Shown here: positions 37,151-46,702 of the stretch, one piece after another
How positions within the stretch are numbered: the first letter of the stretch is position 1
Layout: the number at the start of each line of letters is the position of its first letter
NCBI RefSeq assembly: GCF_900113765.1
Contig: NZ_FOQO01000002.1
Coordinates: 186,001 to 250,000, forward strand
Source of the DNA: Parapedobacter indicus
Lineage (GTDB): Bacteria > Bacteroidota > Bacteroidia > Sphingobacteriales > Sphingobacteriaceae
DNA: 64,000 nucleotides
Direction of reading: 5' to 3'
The notes under the pieces: generated by a model
Told to the model about the DNA's origin: nothing
The model's input: only the letters and a program-made list of their open reading frames with translations
The model's database searches: none
Program-made: the position numbers and the translations under genes

Positions 37151-37693
37151 TTATTGTTTGTGGAAAGTGGACGACACCTTCACGTCGACTTGTTCTGCGA
37201 TGTTTTTAATGACGATACGGGGAATTTCGATTTCATGATCCGCGACTTTCACCACAAAGGTTGCCTGTGCATTGATTACGCTGCCTTTCACTTCAACAGT
37301 CGCTTGGGTTTCATAGCGCTTTTTTATGCCATGGATGTCCAACATGCCCACCACGGTTACCGGATAGGTACCGTCCACGTTCCAATCGACTGCCTCATTG
37401 ATCTTACCTTTGAATGTGGCATACGGAAATTTCTCACTTTCCAAGTAATTCTCATTGAAATGTTCCCGCATCAATTGCTTGCGAAACTCGAACGAAGAGA
37501 CCGGCACCTTAAACGCGACTTCGTTGGCCTTTATATCCAGTGCAGCAGCCGCTTTCGAGGTGACCGCTTCGATATTTTCCAATGGTGCTTCGGAAAAAAA
37601 CGATATGCGGCTATTTTTGTCGATTAAAATATCCTGTGCCGCCGCAAAGCGGCACAGGAACATTACGAAAAACCAGGCAACAAGTTTTCTCAT
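37151..37693 (-). CDS. Exported YceI-family protein
   Basis: YceI proteins are periplasmic lipocalin-like barrels that bind isoprenoid-type lipids. This 180-aa protein has a signal peptide (about 1-19, ending FAAAQ) and family motifs such as ISFFSEAPLENIEAVTS, the central FEFRKQLMREHFNENYLESEKFPYATFKG and the late VKVADHEIEIPRIV. Its start overlaps the end of the upstream cytochrome gene by four bases (ATGA type), showing translational coupling. With a cytochrome beside it, a lipid or quinone carrier role is conceivable but not shown. Confidence 0.93.
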   Translation of the reverse strand: MRKLVAWFFVMFLCRFAAAQDILIDKNSRISFFSEAPLENIEAVTSKAAAALDIKANEVAFKVPVSSFEFRKQLMREHFNENYLESEKFPYATFKGKINEAVDWNVDGTYPVTVVGMLDIHGIKKRYETQATVEVKGSVINAQATFVVKVADHEIEIPRIVIKNIAEQVDVKVSSTFHKQ

Positions 37694-38052
37694 TGGGGTG
37701 CATCTTTTTCAATCCACGCTTTTAGCAATGTCAGTTGATTATTGGTCAGACTTCCGTCCTGGGGCATGAGTTTCCGCACAATCACCATATCGTTGATCCG
37801 CGAAAGGTTATCACGCACCGATTCGTATCCTGAAAAAACCCATTTTACCGTACCGGGTCCGGATCCCGCGTGGCATTTGGCACACCGCGATTCGAACAGT
37901 CCACCCACAAAGTTTTTGTAGGTCACATTTTCAACCGTTACGCCATCTTCTTTTCCGGGTGGGGTTTCCGGAGTAGGATCATCCTTCCCACATCCTGCCA
38001 GGCAAGCTGCCACCAGTGCCACCCATAGGGCACTTTTAATTAGTCGTTTCAT
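37690..38052 (-). CDS. Small lipoprotein c-type cytochrome
   Basis: This 120-aa lipoprotein (Cys21 in CLAGC) has a single haem-binding CAKCH motif (Cys57, Cys60, His61) and a later KLMPQDG stretch whose Met is the likely sixth ligand. A proline/acid-rich linker (about 24-38) separates the lipid anchor from the haem domain. It should carry electrons in the periplasm or at a membrane face. It overlaps yceI by four bases and sits 33 bases after the repeat lipoprotein gene. Confidence 0.9.
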   Translation of the reverse strand: MKRLIKSALWVALVAACLAGCGKDDPTPETPPGKEDGVTVENVTYKNFVGGLFESRCAKCHAGSGPGTVKWVFSGYESVRDNLSRINDMVIVRKLMPQDGSLTNNQLTLLKAWIEKDAPQ

Positions 38053-38085
38053 CTTCTTTACTACTAGTTTCTCTCAGAAAGTGCT

Positions 38086-38940
38086 TTAAGGGGCCGTAGC
38101 CTCCGGCGATTCCGCATTCAACACGGGCCAAATGCCCAGCTTCGGAAAATCAATGCCCTTGGTCTCGCCCCGAGCGGCGTCGCTCCCGAAATAATAGAGC
38201 GGCCACCCTTTGTAAGTCAATTGCATCCGTCCATGGACGGTGATTTCTGCAAAATCTTCGGCGTTAAGGGTAGAAGGTACTGACAGGGCAGCCGATTCGT
38301 AGATGGGCCAAACCGCGTCGTTGCTAAAATCGGGTTTGGTAAAATTATTGGTATTGTACCGGTCGTTGACAAAACCGTATAAAGTCCTGCCATAGGCATC
38401 CACCAAATAGTATGTCATGCCCTCGCCGGGTGTCAAATCAGCCTTGTAAGCCGTACCATCTCCGCCCACCAATTGATTTTGAACCAATAACACCGAATAA
38501 TCCGGTTTGGCCACAAACCAATTACCACCCACACCGTCTCCCTGTACATCGCCCGGTGCTTCGTCGTTGGCATAATAATATAGGGGCCAGCCTTTATACG
38601 TAGTTTGCAACGAACCATCTGCTAAAACGACGGTACCGATGTCATCGCTTTCGATTCCCTCACTCGACGCCGCATGGCTGCTGTAGTATTTAGGCCATAA
38701 CGACAAGCAATTACCTGCGCATGCCGAATTCCCATCTGCATCCTTTGAAAACACATACAATACCTGCCCTACACTGTCTGTAAGGATCGAACCGAACGAA
38801 GCATCGGTTTTCACCAAAATTCCGGTTTGCTCGGGTTCCGGTTCGGGTTGATCGTCGTCATTGCAGGAAACATTCAATAAGCAAGCCGTTGCGGCCGCCA
38901 TCCATGCAAATCGAAGTGAGTAGAATTTCGTCGTTACCAT
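38086..38940 (-). CDS. Secreted-repeat (COG4315/Lipoprotein_15) lipoprotein
   Basis: The 284-aa lipoprotein (Cys26 in LLNVSC) has a DDDQPEPEPEQ linker and two related halves. Each half has a strand of the type GQVLYVFSKD/GRTLYGFVND, a SLWP/AVWP element and a TYKGWPLYYYAND/TYKGWPLYYFGSD segment. The first half contains CAGNC (two cysteines). This fits the secreted repeat of unknown function PF03640. It heads the operon with the cytochrome, YceI and DUF5777 genes. The biochemical role is unknown; a redox association is suggested only by context. Confidence 0.88.
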   Translation of the reverse strand: MVTTKFYSLRFAWMAAATACLLNVSCNDDDQPEPEPEQTGILVKTDASFGSILTDSVGQVLYVFSKDADGNSACAGNCLSLWPKYYSSHAASSEGIESDDIGTVVLADGSLQTTYKGWPLYYYANDEAPGDVQGDGVGGNWFVAKPDYSVLLVQNQLVGGDGTAYKADLTPGEGMTYYLVDAYGRTLYGFVNDRYNTNNFTKPDFSNDAVWPIYESAALSVPSTLNAEDFAEITVHGRMQLTYKGWPLYYFGSDAARGETKGIDFPKLGIWPVLNAESPEATAP

Positions 38941-39092
38941 GATCTCATCAATTTTATGGGTTGTTCATTATTCCTCAATACGGCAAAAACGGAGGATTGG
39001 TTGCCTGTCATCGTGGAATAAAAAAAATATTTTCACGGAGGCAACCTTTTGCTGAAATTCAACGTATTATTGCTAAAAACTGAGAAAAAAGC

Positions 39093-39671
39093 TTGCCGAC
39101 AATTAATGAAGAGGTAGTACAAGAGTATATTGCCGGTTGCCGAAAGCACAATCAGGAGAGCCAATATGCTTTGTTCAAGCATTTCCATAGCTATGCCATG
39201 GGGATATGCAGGCGGTATGCCCACAACTCGGACGAAGCATCGGATATCCTGAGCGAAAGTTTCCTGAAAATATTCAGCCACATTGACCGCTTTGACGAAT
39301 CGAAACCTTTTAAGTCGTGGATGGGTAAAATCATCACGAACACGGCCATTGACTACTATCGGGCGAGTCTTAAATTTGTACAACAAGATGATGTAGCAGC
39401 ATATGAAAACCTTGGAAGTGAAGCAAGCGTGTATGGAAAATTGGCTTATGACGAGCTACTGGTCATGATTCAATCACTGAGCCCAGCCTATCAAACTGTA
39501 TTTAATCTCTATGCAATTGACGGTTATAGTCACAACGAAATTGCAGAGATGCTGGGTATCACCGTAAACACTTCGAAGTCAAACCTGCACAAAGCGCGTA
39601 GAAGACTTCAGGAGTTATTGGATCAACGTACGCGGACAGCGGTAGACAACTGGGAGGATAACAAGGATTGA
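39093..39671 (+). CDS. ECF RNA polymerase sigma-70 factor outside the Sus loci
   Basis: This is a 192-aa ECF sigma factor. Region 2 is visible as SQYALFKHFHSYAMGICRRYAHNSDEASDILSESFLKIF, region 4 as LSPAYQTVFNLYAIDGYSHNEIAEMLGITVNTSKSNLHKARRRL. An in-frame stop at 39081-39083 leaves the TTG at 39093 as the only start that keeps region 2 whole. Unlike the three Sus-locus sigma factors, it has a charged, hydrophilic C-terminus. Its partner is the membrane-anchored protein encoded 2 bases downstream, which takes the place of a FecR. Confidence 0.9.
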   Translation: MPTINEEVVQEYIAGCRKHNQESQYALFKHFHSYAMGICRRYAHNSDEASDILSESFLKIFSHIDRFDESKPFKSWMGKIITNTAIDYYRASLKFVQQDDVAAYENLGSEASVYGKLAYDELLVMIQSLSPAYQTVFNLYAIDGYSHNEIAEMLGITVNTSKSNLHKARRRLQELLDQRTRTAVDNWEDNKD

Positions 39672-39673
39672 AG

Positions 39674-40888
39674 ATGAAAGACAAACACCCTATCGATAAA
39701 CTTTTCAAGGACGGCTTGCACGCCCCAGATCTTCCTTTTGATCAAAAAGATTGGGAAATGCTGGCAAATAAGATGCGTCCACGTAAGAAACGGAACATGC
39801 CGTTGCTTATCTGGATGACCAGCGGGGTGGCCGCTGCTTTGGTACTCGCTGCTATCTTGTGGCCTACTGATCGGCACGCTTCTATGAAAGATATCCAAGA
39901 AAACGCCTCAGGTCCGGTCCAGCGGAACACGCCCGACTCCCGGGATACATCCGGCGCCCCAAACACCGTACCCCCCAATGCACCGACATCGATACGCGGC
40001 AAGGGGGCTGAAACAGAAAAACTGGCTTTAAACACACCAACTGACGGGGCAGCAATCAGCGAAAAGCCCATCGATGCTGCACCTCTGTATCCCGGGAGTC
40101 CAGCAACTTTGCCTCCACCGCTGTTTTCACCGGTACAAAATCACAAACCGATAGTCGCATATACCGTCACCCACCTTTCTAGTAATGGGAACGAAATACC
40201 GGCCGTCGCGCGCACCATTCCAGCTACCATCGTGTCCGACGAAACTACCCCTCGTCGCGCAAATGGAGAGCGATCCAATACCTCCCAACGAAGCTGGGCA
40301 CTGAGCGTAATCGCCGCTCCCGATTTGTCCGGCACACAGCCCTTGAGCGGAAAGCTCAGTGGAAATGTGGGGCTCATCGCTACCTATCGTTTTAATCATT
40401 GGTTAAGTATCAGTGGCGGCGCACTTTATGCAAAAAAATTGTATCGGGCTGATTTCGCCGATTACCGGCCAACCATTAGTTGGGGCGATCGTGCCGCTAT
40501 TCCCGATCTTGTTGAGGCCAACTGTGGCGTATTGGACATTCCCATCCTGGCAAATATAACCCTCAAACAATATGATCAATCATCCTTCTTTGTATCGGGG
40601 GGAATATCCAGTTACTTCATGCTCCGGGAAACCTATAATTACATTTACCCACCCCATGAATACGGCTACCTGCAAAAACCCTATACGCTTCATAACCGGA
40701 ATCGGCATCTATTAGGCGTCGGCAATCTGTCCATCGGATACCGACGGCAGCTGAACGCGTCACTTTCCCTTACGGTACAACCGTTTGTGAAGGTGCCGCT
40801 AACCGGAATCGGCAACGGTAACATCAAGCTTTACTCCACAGGTGTAGCCATCTCTGCCGATATTGACCTGACTCGGCGTGATCGGTGA
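39674..40888 (+). CDS. Single-helix membrane protein with C-terminal outer-membrane-barrel-like domain (possible anti-sigma)
   Basis: The 404-aa protein has three parts. A short cytosolic N-terminus (about 1-41) with DWEMLANKM resembles the starts of Bacteroidota anti-sigma-like proteins. One membrane helix (about 42-63) comes next, then a Pro/Thr/Ala-rich linker (about 70-200). The C-terminal domain of about 200 residues with alternating strands (GLIATYRFNHWLSISGGALYAKK, FFVSGGISSYFMLRETYNYIY) resembles outer-membrane beta-barrel proteins. I use the ATG at 39674, two bases after the sigma gene stop. Context suggests it controls the sigma factor. How a barrel-like domain works when tied to an inner-membrane helix is unclear. 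Confidence 0.7.
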   Translation: MKDKHPIDKLFKDGLHAPDLPFDQKDWEMLANKMRPRKKRNMPLLIWMTSGVAAALVLAAILWPTDRHASMKDIQENASGPVQRNTPDSRDTSGAPNTVPPNAPTSIRGKGAETEKLALNTPTDGAAISEKPIDAAPLYPGSPATLPPPLFSPVQNHKPIVAYTVTHLSSNGNEIPAVARTIPATIVSDETTPRRANGERSNTSQRSWALSVIAAPDLSGTQPLSGKLSGNVGLIATYRFNHWLSISGGALYAKKLYRADFADYRPTISWGDRAAIPDLVEANCGVLDIPILANITLKQYDQSSFFVSGGISSYFMLRETYNYIYPPHEYGYLQKPYTLHNRNRHLLGVGNLSIGYRRQLNASLSLTVQPFVKVPLTGIGNGNIKLYSTGVAISADIDLTRRDR

Positions 40889-41029
40889 CATGCAGGGATA
40901 GATGACTAGATCATTTTTATTTCTCACTCATGTTCCTTACTTTTGGTAGCAGGTTAACAATAACCTATGGCCAATTATTGATAAACAAATAGTTAACATT
41001 TTGATAATGTATGATTGGTTTTGTCTCGA

Positions 41030-41037
41030 TATCTTTG
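41030..41037 (+). promoter_or_regulatory. Candidate -7 promoter element for the locus 3 sigma gene
   Basis: TATCTTTG is a full match to TAnnTTTG, 44 bases before the chosen ATG. A TTTG lies at 41000-41003, but the 26-base spacing is longer than the 19-21 consensus. No other structure stands out in the 40889-41081 spacer. Confidence 0.45.
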
Positions 41038-41081
41038 AACAATGCCAGGTGACTTTGTGATTGCAGTGCGGATATTCAAAC

Positions 41082-41681
41082 ATGCATAATGTAATGCCTT
41101 CTGATCGTACAATAACGGATACCAAGTTGGTTGCCGACCTTCGCAGCGGCAACAGCAAAGCCTTTTCCGAGATATATCGGCGGTACGCGGAGCCAATCTA
41201 CCTGCTGCTCCGGAAAAAAATCGATTGCCGTGAAGATGCCAGAGACATTGTCCAGGAACTATTTGCCTCGCTCTGGCAAAAACACCCAACATTACCAGCA
41301 GACACCTGCCTCTCGGCCTATTTGTTTACCGCCGCAAAATATCGGGCTATTAATTATATTGCGCATCAAACGGTCAGCAAAAACGTTCTCCAAGACTTAT
41401 CCGAACGCCTTCACGTAGGTGTCTCAACTACCGACCATCTTGTGCGTGAACGCGACTTATCAGCTGTAATCGAAACAGCTGTGTCTGATCTTCCAGATAA
41501 AATGCAGGTAATCTTCCGAATGAGCCGACAAGATCAGCTCACCCATAAGGAAATTGCTAAAAATCTCAACCTATCTGAAACTACGGTAAAAAAACAGGTC
41601 GCCAACGCCTTAAAAATCCTAAAACCCAAAATCGGCACCATAATAATTGGTTTGCTCACAACACTTTACAATTTATTTTAA
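41082..41681 (+). CDS. ECF RNA polymerase sigma-70 factor, locus 3
   Basis: This ECF sigma factor of 199 aa heads locus 3. Region 2 shows SGNSKAFSEIYRRYAEPIYLLLRKKID and DARDIVQELFASLWQKH. Region 4 shows LPDKMQVIFRMSRQDQLTHKEIAKNLNLSETTVKKQV. I chose the ATG at 41082; the ATG at 41094 or an upstream TTG would change only a few residues. The tail (GTIIIGLLTTLYNLF) is strongly hydrophobic, like the sigma factors of loci 1 and 2. FecR is encoded 79 bases downstream. Confidence 0.92.
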   Translation: MHNVMPSDRTITDTKLVADLRSGNSKAFSEIYRRYAEPIYLLLRKKIDCREDARDIVQELFASLWQKHPTLPADTCLSAYLFTAAKYRAINYIAHQTVSKNVLQDLSERLHVGVSTTDHLVRERDLSAVIETAVSDLPDKMQVIFRMSRQDQLTHKEIAKNLNLSETTVKKQVANALKILKPKIGTIIIGLLTTLYNLF

Positions 41682-41760
41682 AAAAATCGCCTTTTTCCCT
41701 ACTCCCATACCGCGGCTCAACTGACTATGATTCCGTGTGCACCAACAGCATACCGGTATC

Positions 41761-42918
41761 ATGACGGAAGACGAGAAAATACGCCAACTATTGAAAAATT
41801 ATCTGGCGGGGAAATGTACCGATGCCGAGCGGGAGATCGTCGACCAATGGTACGAAGCGATTGACAATCCTCATATGGGCAGTTCCATCCATAACGAGAT
41901 GCGCGAAGACCTTCGCGCCATACGTACGCAGGTGGTCCCCCGTCCAACCCGCCGTACGCTTCGCTGGTTTCATTACTTTTCAGCTGCTGCGGTGCTCGCC
42001 GTAGCCATCGGCATCACCCTGAAGCTCTCTGGACCCGTACCGCCATTCAGTCACACAAAAGAAGAGGTTCCCTTGGAAGCAAAGCACATTTTACCGGGGT
42101 CAGACAAGGCTACCCTAACCCTTCCAGATGGACGTGTCATTTCGCTCGATGAAATGACTGTGGGAACATTGAGACAGGAAGCAGGAGATCAACTTGTCAA
42201 GGATAGCGAAGGCAGCTTATTTTACAAACGGTCAGCCAAATCAACCGAACGCTCCGCCGAGCCCAACTACCATACGATGAATATACCCAAAGGTGGTCAA
42301 TATAAACTTACCCTGCCCGATGGCAGCCGCGTTTGGCTCAATTCAGCTTCTTCACTGAAATATGCTACCAACCATTTTGAGCGGGATCGCACCGTAACCT
42401 TAACAGGAGAAGCTTATTTCGAAGTCGAATCCGATTCCCGCAAACCCTTCCGTGTGATTACAGACAGGCAGACCGTAACCGTGCTGGGGACAAAATTTAA
42501 TATCAATAGTTACCCCGACGAGCTGGGCACTAAGACAACATTGATTGAAGGGGGCGTGGATATCACCGTTAATAAGGCGGCACATGCCATCCGGCTCTCG
42601 CCTGGGCAGGAGTCGCTTGTTGACGGGTCGGGGCTGCCTCCGACGGTCAGGCGCGTGGAGACGGACCAAGCCATCGCCTGGATAAATGGATTATTTCGAT
42701 TTAACGGGAATACCATCGACGAAGTGATGCGCCAGCTTGCCCGCTGGTACGATGTCGAAGTCGTCTTCGACGGCAAGCTTCCCAAAGACAAGCTGTATGG
42801 CGAGGTGAATCGAAATACCACGGCCGACACACCGCTGGAATTACTGTCATTTTTTAATTTTAAACACCGTGTCTCTTCCATCGATGGTAAGACGCGGATC
42901 ATAATAACTAACCACTAA
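41761..42918 (+). CDS. FecR-type anti-sigma factor, locus 3
   Basis: This 385-aa anti-sigma factor has a cytosolic sigma-binding part (about 1-68), a membrane helix (about 70-88), a periplasmic FecR domain with NIPKGGQYKLTLPDGSRVWLN and VTVLGTKFNINSY, and a C-terminal DUF4974 domain (about 300-385). It belongs with the sigma gene just upstream and the STN-bearing SusC just downstream. The ATG at 41761 is preferred to a GTG eight codons earlier, because it starts directly with the conserved acidic helix. A hairpin lies between it and susC. Confidence 0.93.
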   Translation: MTEDEKIRQLLKNYLAGKCTDAEREIVDQWYEAIDNPHMGSSIHNEMREDLRAIRTQVVPRPTRRTLRWFHYFSAAAVLAVAIGITLKLSGPVPPFSHTKEEVPLEAKHILPGSDKATLTLPDGRVISLDEMTVGTLRQEAGDQLVKDSEGSLFYKRSAKSTERSAEPNYHTMNIPKGGQYKLTLPDGSRVWLNSASSLKYATNHFERDRTVTLTGEAYFEVESDSRKPFRVITDRQTVTVLGTKFNINSYPDELGTKTTLIEGGVDITVNKAAHAIRLSPGQESLVDGSGLPPTVRRVETDQAIAWINGLFRFNGNTIDEVMRQLARWYDVEVVFDGKLPKDKLYGEVNRNTTADTPLELLSFFNFKHRVSSIDGKTRIIITNH

Positions 42919-42969
42919 CGTAAGGAGGTCCGATGACGATTATTTTTTGACTGTTCATGAGAAGGGAAA

Positions 42970-42999
42970 CGCGTCTTCTGACGGCAATCAGAAGACGCG
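42970..42999 (+). promoter_or_regulatory. Hairpin between fecR and susC, locus 3
   Basis: CGCGTCTTCTGA and TCAGAAGACGCG pair perfectly over 12 bases around a 6-base loop, in the same place as the hairpins of loci 1 and 2. No T-run follows. It probably ends or stabilises the sigma-fecR transcript. Confidence 0.6.
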
Positions 43000-43072
43000 A
43001 AAGACGTTGAGTCAACCCATTAGTAATTAAGCTGATAATAATAATAGTATTCACTCAAACATTACAAAAGTA

Positions 43073-46000
43073 ATGAAATTTAATTGGTATGCAACAACCG
43101 CGCTATCCTGGCGGTTATCCGGTTGCAATTGGCGCACTACAACAATCATCATGCGATTTTCGTTAACGATTGCAGTTCTCACTTGGATGTTCATGCAGAC
43201 TTCGCTTGCAAGTCTGGCACAACGCGTTACCCTGCACGCCCACAACACCCAACTTTCGTCGGTCTTCCAGTCGATCAAGAAACAAACCGGCTATGCAGTT
43301 GTCCACAATAACCCCGAACTGGCCTCCATCCGCGTGGATGTGCAGGTTACCAACGCCTCCGTCGAAGAAGCCCTCGCTGCATCGTTAAAGGGGCAACCCT
43401 ATTCATTTAAGATTGTCGCCAACAACATCTTCATTCGGCATAAAACAACACCTGCAGCAGCTCCTGTGATCGAAGCTCCGGCCCTCCAACAACGGACCAT
43501 CACCGGTATAATACATTCCGAGACCAACGAACCACTGGAAGGTGTCACCATACAGACAAACGCGGGCCGCACCGTGGGCGTAAGTGATGCAGAAGGGAAT
43601 TTCAGGGTACAGCTCAACAACGGAGAACAGCGGCTTACCTTTACCATCATCGGCTATCAACGGTATGAAACGGAGGTGGGGCAATCAACCAACCTGCAAA
43701 TACAGCTCATGCCGTCGATCAGCGATTTGGACGAAGTGGTCGTGGTGGGATATGGCGAACAAAAGAAAGTTAACCTCACCGGAGCTGTCAGCACGATCTC
43801 GGGCAAAGAATTTGAGGAACGTCCCGTCACCGAACTCACCAAAGCCCTTCAGGGCAACGTACCGAATCTGAATGTGGTATTCGGATCGGGACAACCGGGC
43901 ACCAGCGGAAGCGTTAATATACGCGGCAACACGTCTATTAACGGCGGCGGACCGCTGATTCTCATTGATGGGGTACTGGGTACGCTCGACCGCGTCAATG
44001 TAAACGATGTTGAATCGGTTACGGTATTGAAGGATGCTTCGGCCGCCGCGGTATACGGTGCACGAGGAGCATTCGGTGTGATCTTGGTTACGACCAAAAC
44101 GGGCAGCAAAAGCGGAAGCACCGACATCACCTATTCTACGAACATCGGCTATACCACACACGCCACAAAAACAGACTTCATCACGTCGGGCTACTGGAAT
44201 GCCAAAATCAACGACGACGCGATGTACAACGCCCTAGGTTACCGCACTACGCGGTACACGGACGAAGATTACGAAGAACTGCTGGCACGGGTAAATGATA
44301 AGACCGAGAATCCCGAGCGGCCGTGGGTGGTCATTAAACAGGATGCGAGCGGTCAGGACATCTACCGTTATTACGCCAACTTCGACTGGTTTAACTACCT
44401 ATACAACGACAGTAGGCCAAAACAGGACCACAACCTGACACTCTCGGGCAGAAGTGGGAATACCAGTTATTCACTTTCGGGCGCACTATCCAAAGAACAG
44501 GGAATTTTCAATATCCGACCGGATGAATTTCACCGGCAAAACCTGCGTGCAAAGGTGGCTACCGATATCCGTAAATGGCTTACCGTGAGTAACAACACAC
44601 ACTTCTTTAAGTCATCCTACGATTGGAACGGGTTTTCGACCAACTTTAACGACGTAGACAATAACGTCAGCAACAGCGCTACGTACCACTACCATGCCAT
44701 GTATGTGCCGCGCAACCCCGACGGCACGCTCACCGGTTACTCGGGCATCAACAGTTATCCGATTGGCTACGGCCTGCACAATGCCCTGGAAAGTGGAACC
44801 ATGCACGGCTATAACAAGGGTACGGAATTGACCAACATTACCGAAGCGGTATTCAAACTTGCCAAAGGCCTTACCGTTACCGGAAACTATACGTATCGCG
44901 AATATCGGTCGGATTACTCTTATCGGCAAACCCGCCAGTACTATTCCAAATATCCGGGCGTCATGGAACTATCCAATCTGGGGGCACTCAACCAGGATAA
45001 GTTAACCGAAACCATGAGCAAATACTACTGGCATTTCATCAACGTATTTGGTACGTACCAAACTCAATTTGGCCAGCACAACCTCACAGCGATGGCCGGT
45101 TTCAACCAGGAAGACCGCACCTACAAACGCGTGGGCGGCGTTGGGCAAGAGTTGCTGTCTGAATCGCTGAACGACCTCAACCTTGTGATCGGCGAAAAGC
45201 AATTCCTCGGCGGAGCGGATGAATGGGCGGTACGGGGTGGATTTTACCGACTCAACTACGACTATGCAGGCAAGTACCTGTTCGAAACCAGCGGCCGCTA
45301 CGACGGTACGTCACGCTTTCCGAAACGTAGCCGATTCGGCTTTTTCCCCTCGTTCTCCGCAGGATGGCGCATCAGCGAAGAGGCCTTTTTTGAACCCTTG
45401 AAGAATACCGTGAATAACTTGAAAATCCGCTATTCTTACGGCTCACTCGGCAACCAGGAGGCAAATGATGAAATCGGCAATTACGCCTATATTGCTTCCA
45501 TGAATACCGACCAGATCAACTACCTCGTAAACGGACAACGTTTGAATGTAACCAACCAGCCTCTACCCGTGTCGCCCACCCTTACATGGGAAAGCATCAC
45601 GACCAGCAACATCGGGTTGGATGTCAACCTCTTCAAGAACCGATTTGCCTTAGAGGCCGACTATTACGTTCGCAACACACGTGGCATGTTGAGCCTTAGC
45701 CGTACGTTACCCGAGGTATTCGGTGCTCCGGAGCCGTTGGAAAACGCTGCCGATTTGCGCACGAAAGGATTTGACCTGATGGCAAGCTGGCAAGACCAGT
45801 TTCAAGTGGCTGGCAAACCCTTTACCTATACGATTAAGGGCATCCTGTCCGATTATACCTCCAAAATCACGCGTTTTAGCAATCCTGCACGTTTACTCAA
45901 CCCCGGCAATTACTACGTAGGTCAGCAGCTGGGTGAAATCTGGGGGTATCATTATGCAGGTTTCTTCAAAACTACCGAAGAGGCACAGGCATGGGCCGCA

Positions 46001-46681
46001 CAGGTAAACCAAGATCAGATCAACCGCCGCCGCGTGCAGGCTCCTACAGCGGACCTACGCATGCTCCAGGCGGGCGACATTAAGATCCTCGATCTGAACG
46101 GCGATGGCATCATCAATCAGGGATTGAATACCGTTGACGATCCGGGCGATCGGCGCATCATCGGCAACAGCCAGCCGCGTTATTCCTTCGGTCTTACCTT
46201 AGGGGGCAGCTGGAACGGCATCGACGTGTCGGTATTCTTCCAGGGGATCGGTCGCCAACACTGGTATCCTAACTTAGAAAGCCAGGCCTTCTGGTCTGTT
46301 TATGCCCGTCCATACGACTCGTTTATCCCGTCAGACTTCCCCGATAAGATCTGGTCGCCCGAAAACCCCGACTCGTATTTTCCATTTCTGCGTGGCTATA
46401 CCGCCCAAAACTCGGAACTTTCCACGGCAAACGACATGTACCTGCAAGACCTTGCGTATATCAAACTGCGCAACTTCACCATCGGTTACAGCCTGCCGAC
46501 GAACTGGATCAATCGGGTGAAGTTGAGCCATGTACGGTTATTTGCAACAGGCGACAACCTGCACACGTGGACCAAGCTCAAATCAGATTACATCGATCCC
46601 GAGCAGGTGATGACCGATAATACCGGACGGAGCTACCCCATGGGGCGGGTCATTTCATTTGGCGCACAGATTTCTTTTTAA
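43073..46681 (+). CDS. SusC/RagA-family TonB-dependent outer-membrane transporter with STN domain, locus 3
   Basis: This is the largest transporter in the window (1202 aa). A long signal region ends near SLASLAQ (residue 50). The STN domain follows (about 51-128), then a linker with TPAAAPVIEAPA, a carboxypeptidase-regulatory-like domain (about 140-220), DEVVVVGYGEQKKVNLTG with the TonB box, a plug and a barrel ending in SFGAQISF. The ATG at 43073 opens with about 20 extra residues before the hydrophobic core, as often seen in STN-type SusC proteins. It is paired with susD 21 bases downstream. The substrate may be tied to the phosphoesterase-fold protein that follows, which is inference. Confidence 0.95.
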   Translation: MKFNWYATTALSWRLSGCNWRTTTIIMRFSLTIAVLTWMFMQTSLASLAQRVTLHAHNTQLSSVFQSIKKQTGYAVVHNNPELASIRVDVQVTNASVEEALAASLKGQPYSFKIVANNIFIRHKTTPAAAPVIEAPALQQRTITGIIHSETNEPLEGVTIQTNAGRTVGVSDAEGNFRVQLNNGEQRLTFTIIGYQRYETEVGQSTNLQIQLMPSISDLDEVVVVGYGEQKKVNLTGAVSTISGKEFEERPVTELTKALQGNVPNLNVVFGSGQPGTSGSVNIRGNTSINGGGPLILIDGVLGTLDRVNVNDVESVTVLKDASAAAVYGARGAFGVILVTTKTGSKSGSTDITYSTNIGYTTHATKTDFITSGYWNAKINDDAMYNALGYRTTRYTDEDYEELLARVNDKTENPERPWVVIKQDASGQDIYRYYANFDWFNYLYNDSRPKQDHNLTLSGRSGNTSYSLSGALSKEQGIFNIRPDEFHRQNLRAKVATDIRKWLTVSNNTHFFKSSYDWNGFSTNFNDVDNNVSNSATYHYHAMYVPRNPDGTLTGYSGINSYPIGYGLHNALESGTMHGYNKGTELTNITEAVFKLAKGLTVTGNYTYREYRSDYSYRQTRQYYSKYPGVMELSNLGALNQDKLTETMSKYYWHFINVFGTYQTQFGQHNLTAMAGFNQEDRTYKRVGGVGQELLSESLNDLNLVIGEKQFLGGADEWAVRGGFYRLNYDYAGKYLFETSGRYDGTSRFPKRSRFGFFPSFSAGWRISEEAFFEPLKNTVNNLKIRYSYGSLGNQEANDEIGNYAYIASMNTDQINYLVNGQRLNVTNQPLPVSPTLTWESITTSNIGLDVNLFKNRFALEADYYVRNTRGMLSLSRTLPEVFGAPEPLENAADLRTKGFDLMASWQDQFQVAGKPFTYTIKGILSDYTSKITRFSNPARLLNPGNYYVGQQLGEIWGYHYAGFFKTTEEAQAWAAQVNQDQINRRRVQAPTADLRMLQAGDIKILDLNGDGIINQGLNTVDDPGDRRIIGNSQPRYSFGLTLGGSWNGIDVSVFFQGIGRQHWYPNLESQAFWSVYARPYDSFIPSDFPDKIWSPENPDSYFPFLRGYTAQNSELSTANDMYLQDLAYIKLRNFTIGYSLPTNWINRVKLSHVRLFATGDNLHTWTKLKSDYIDPEQVMTDNTGRSYPMGRVISFGAQISF

Positions 46682-46702
46682 TAACGATCCTCAGAAAACG
46701 AC

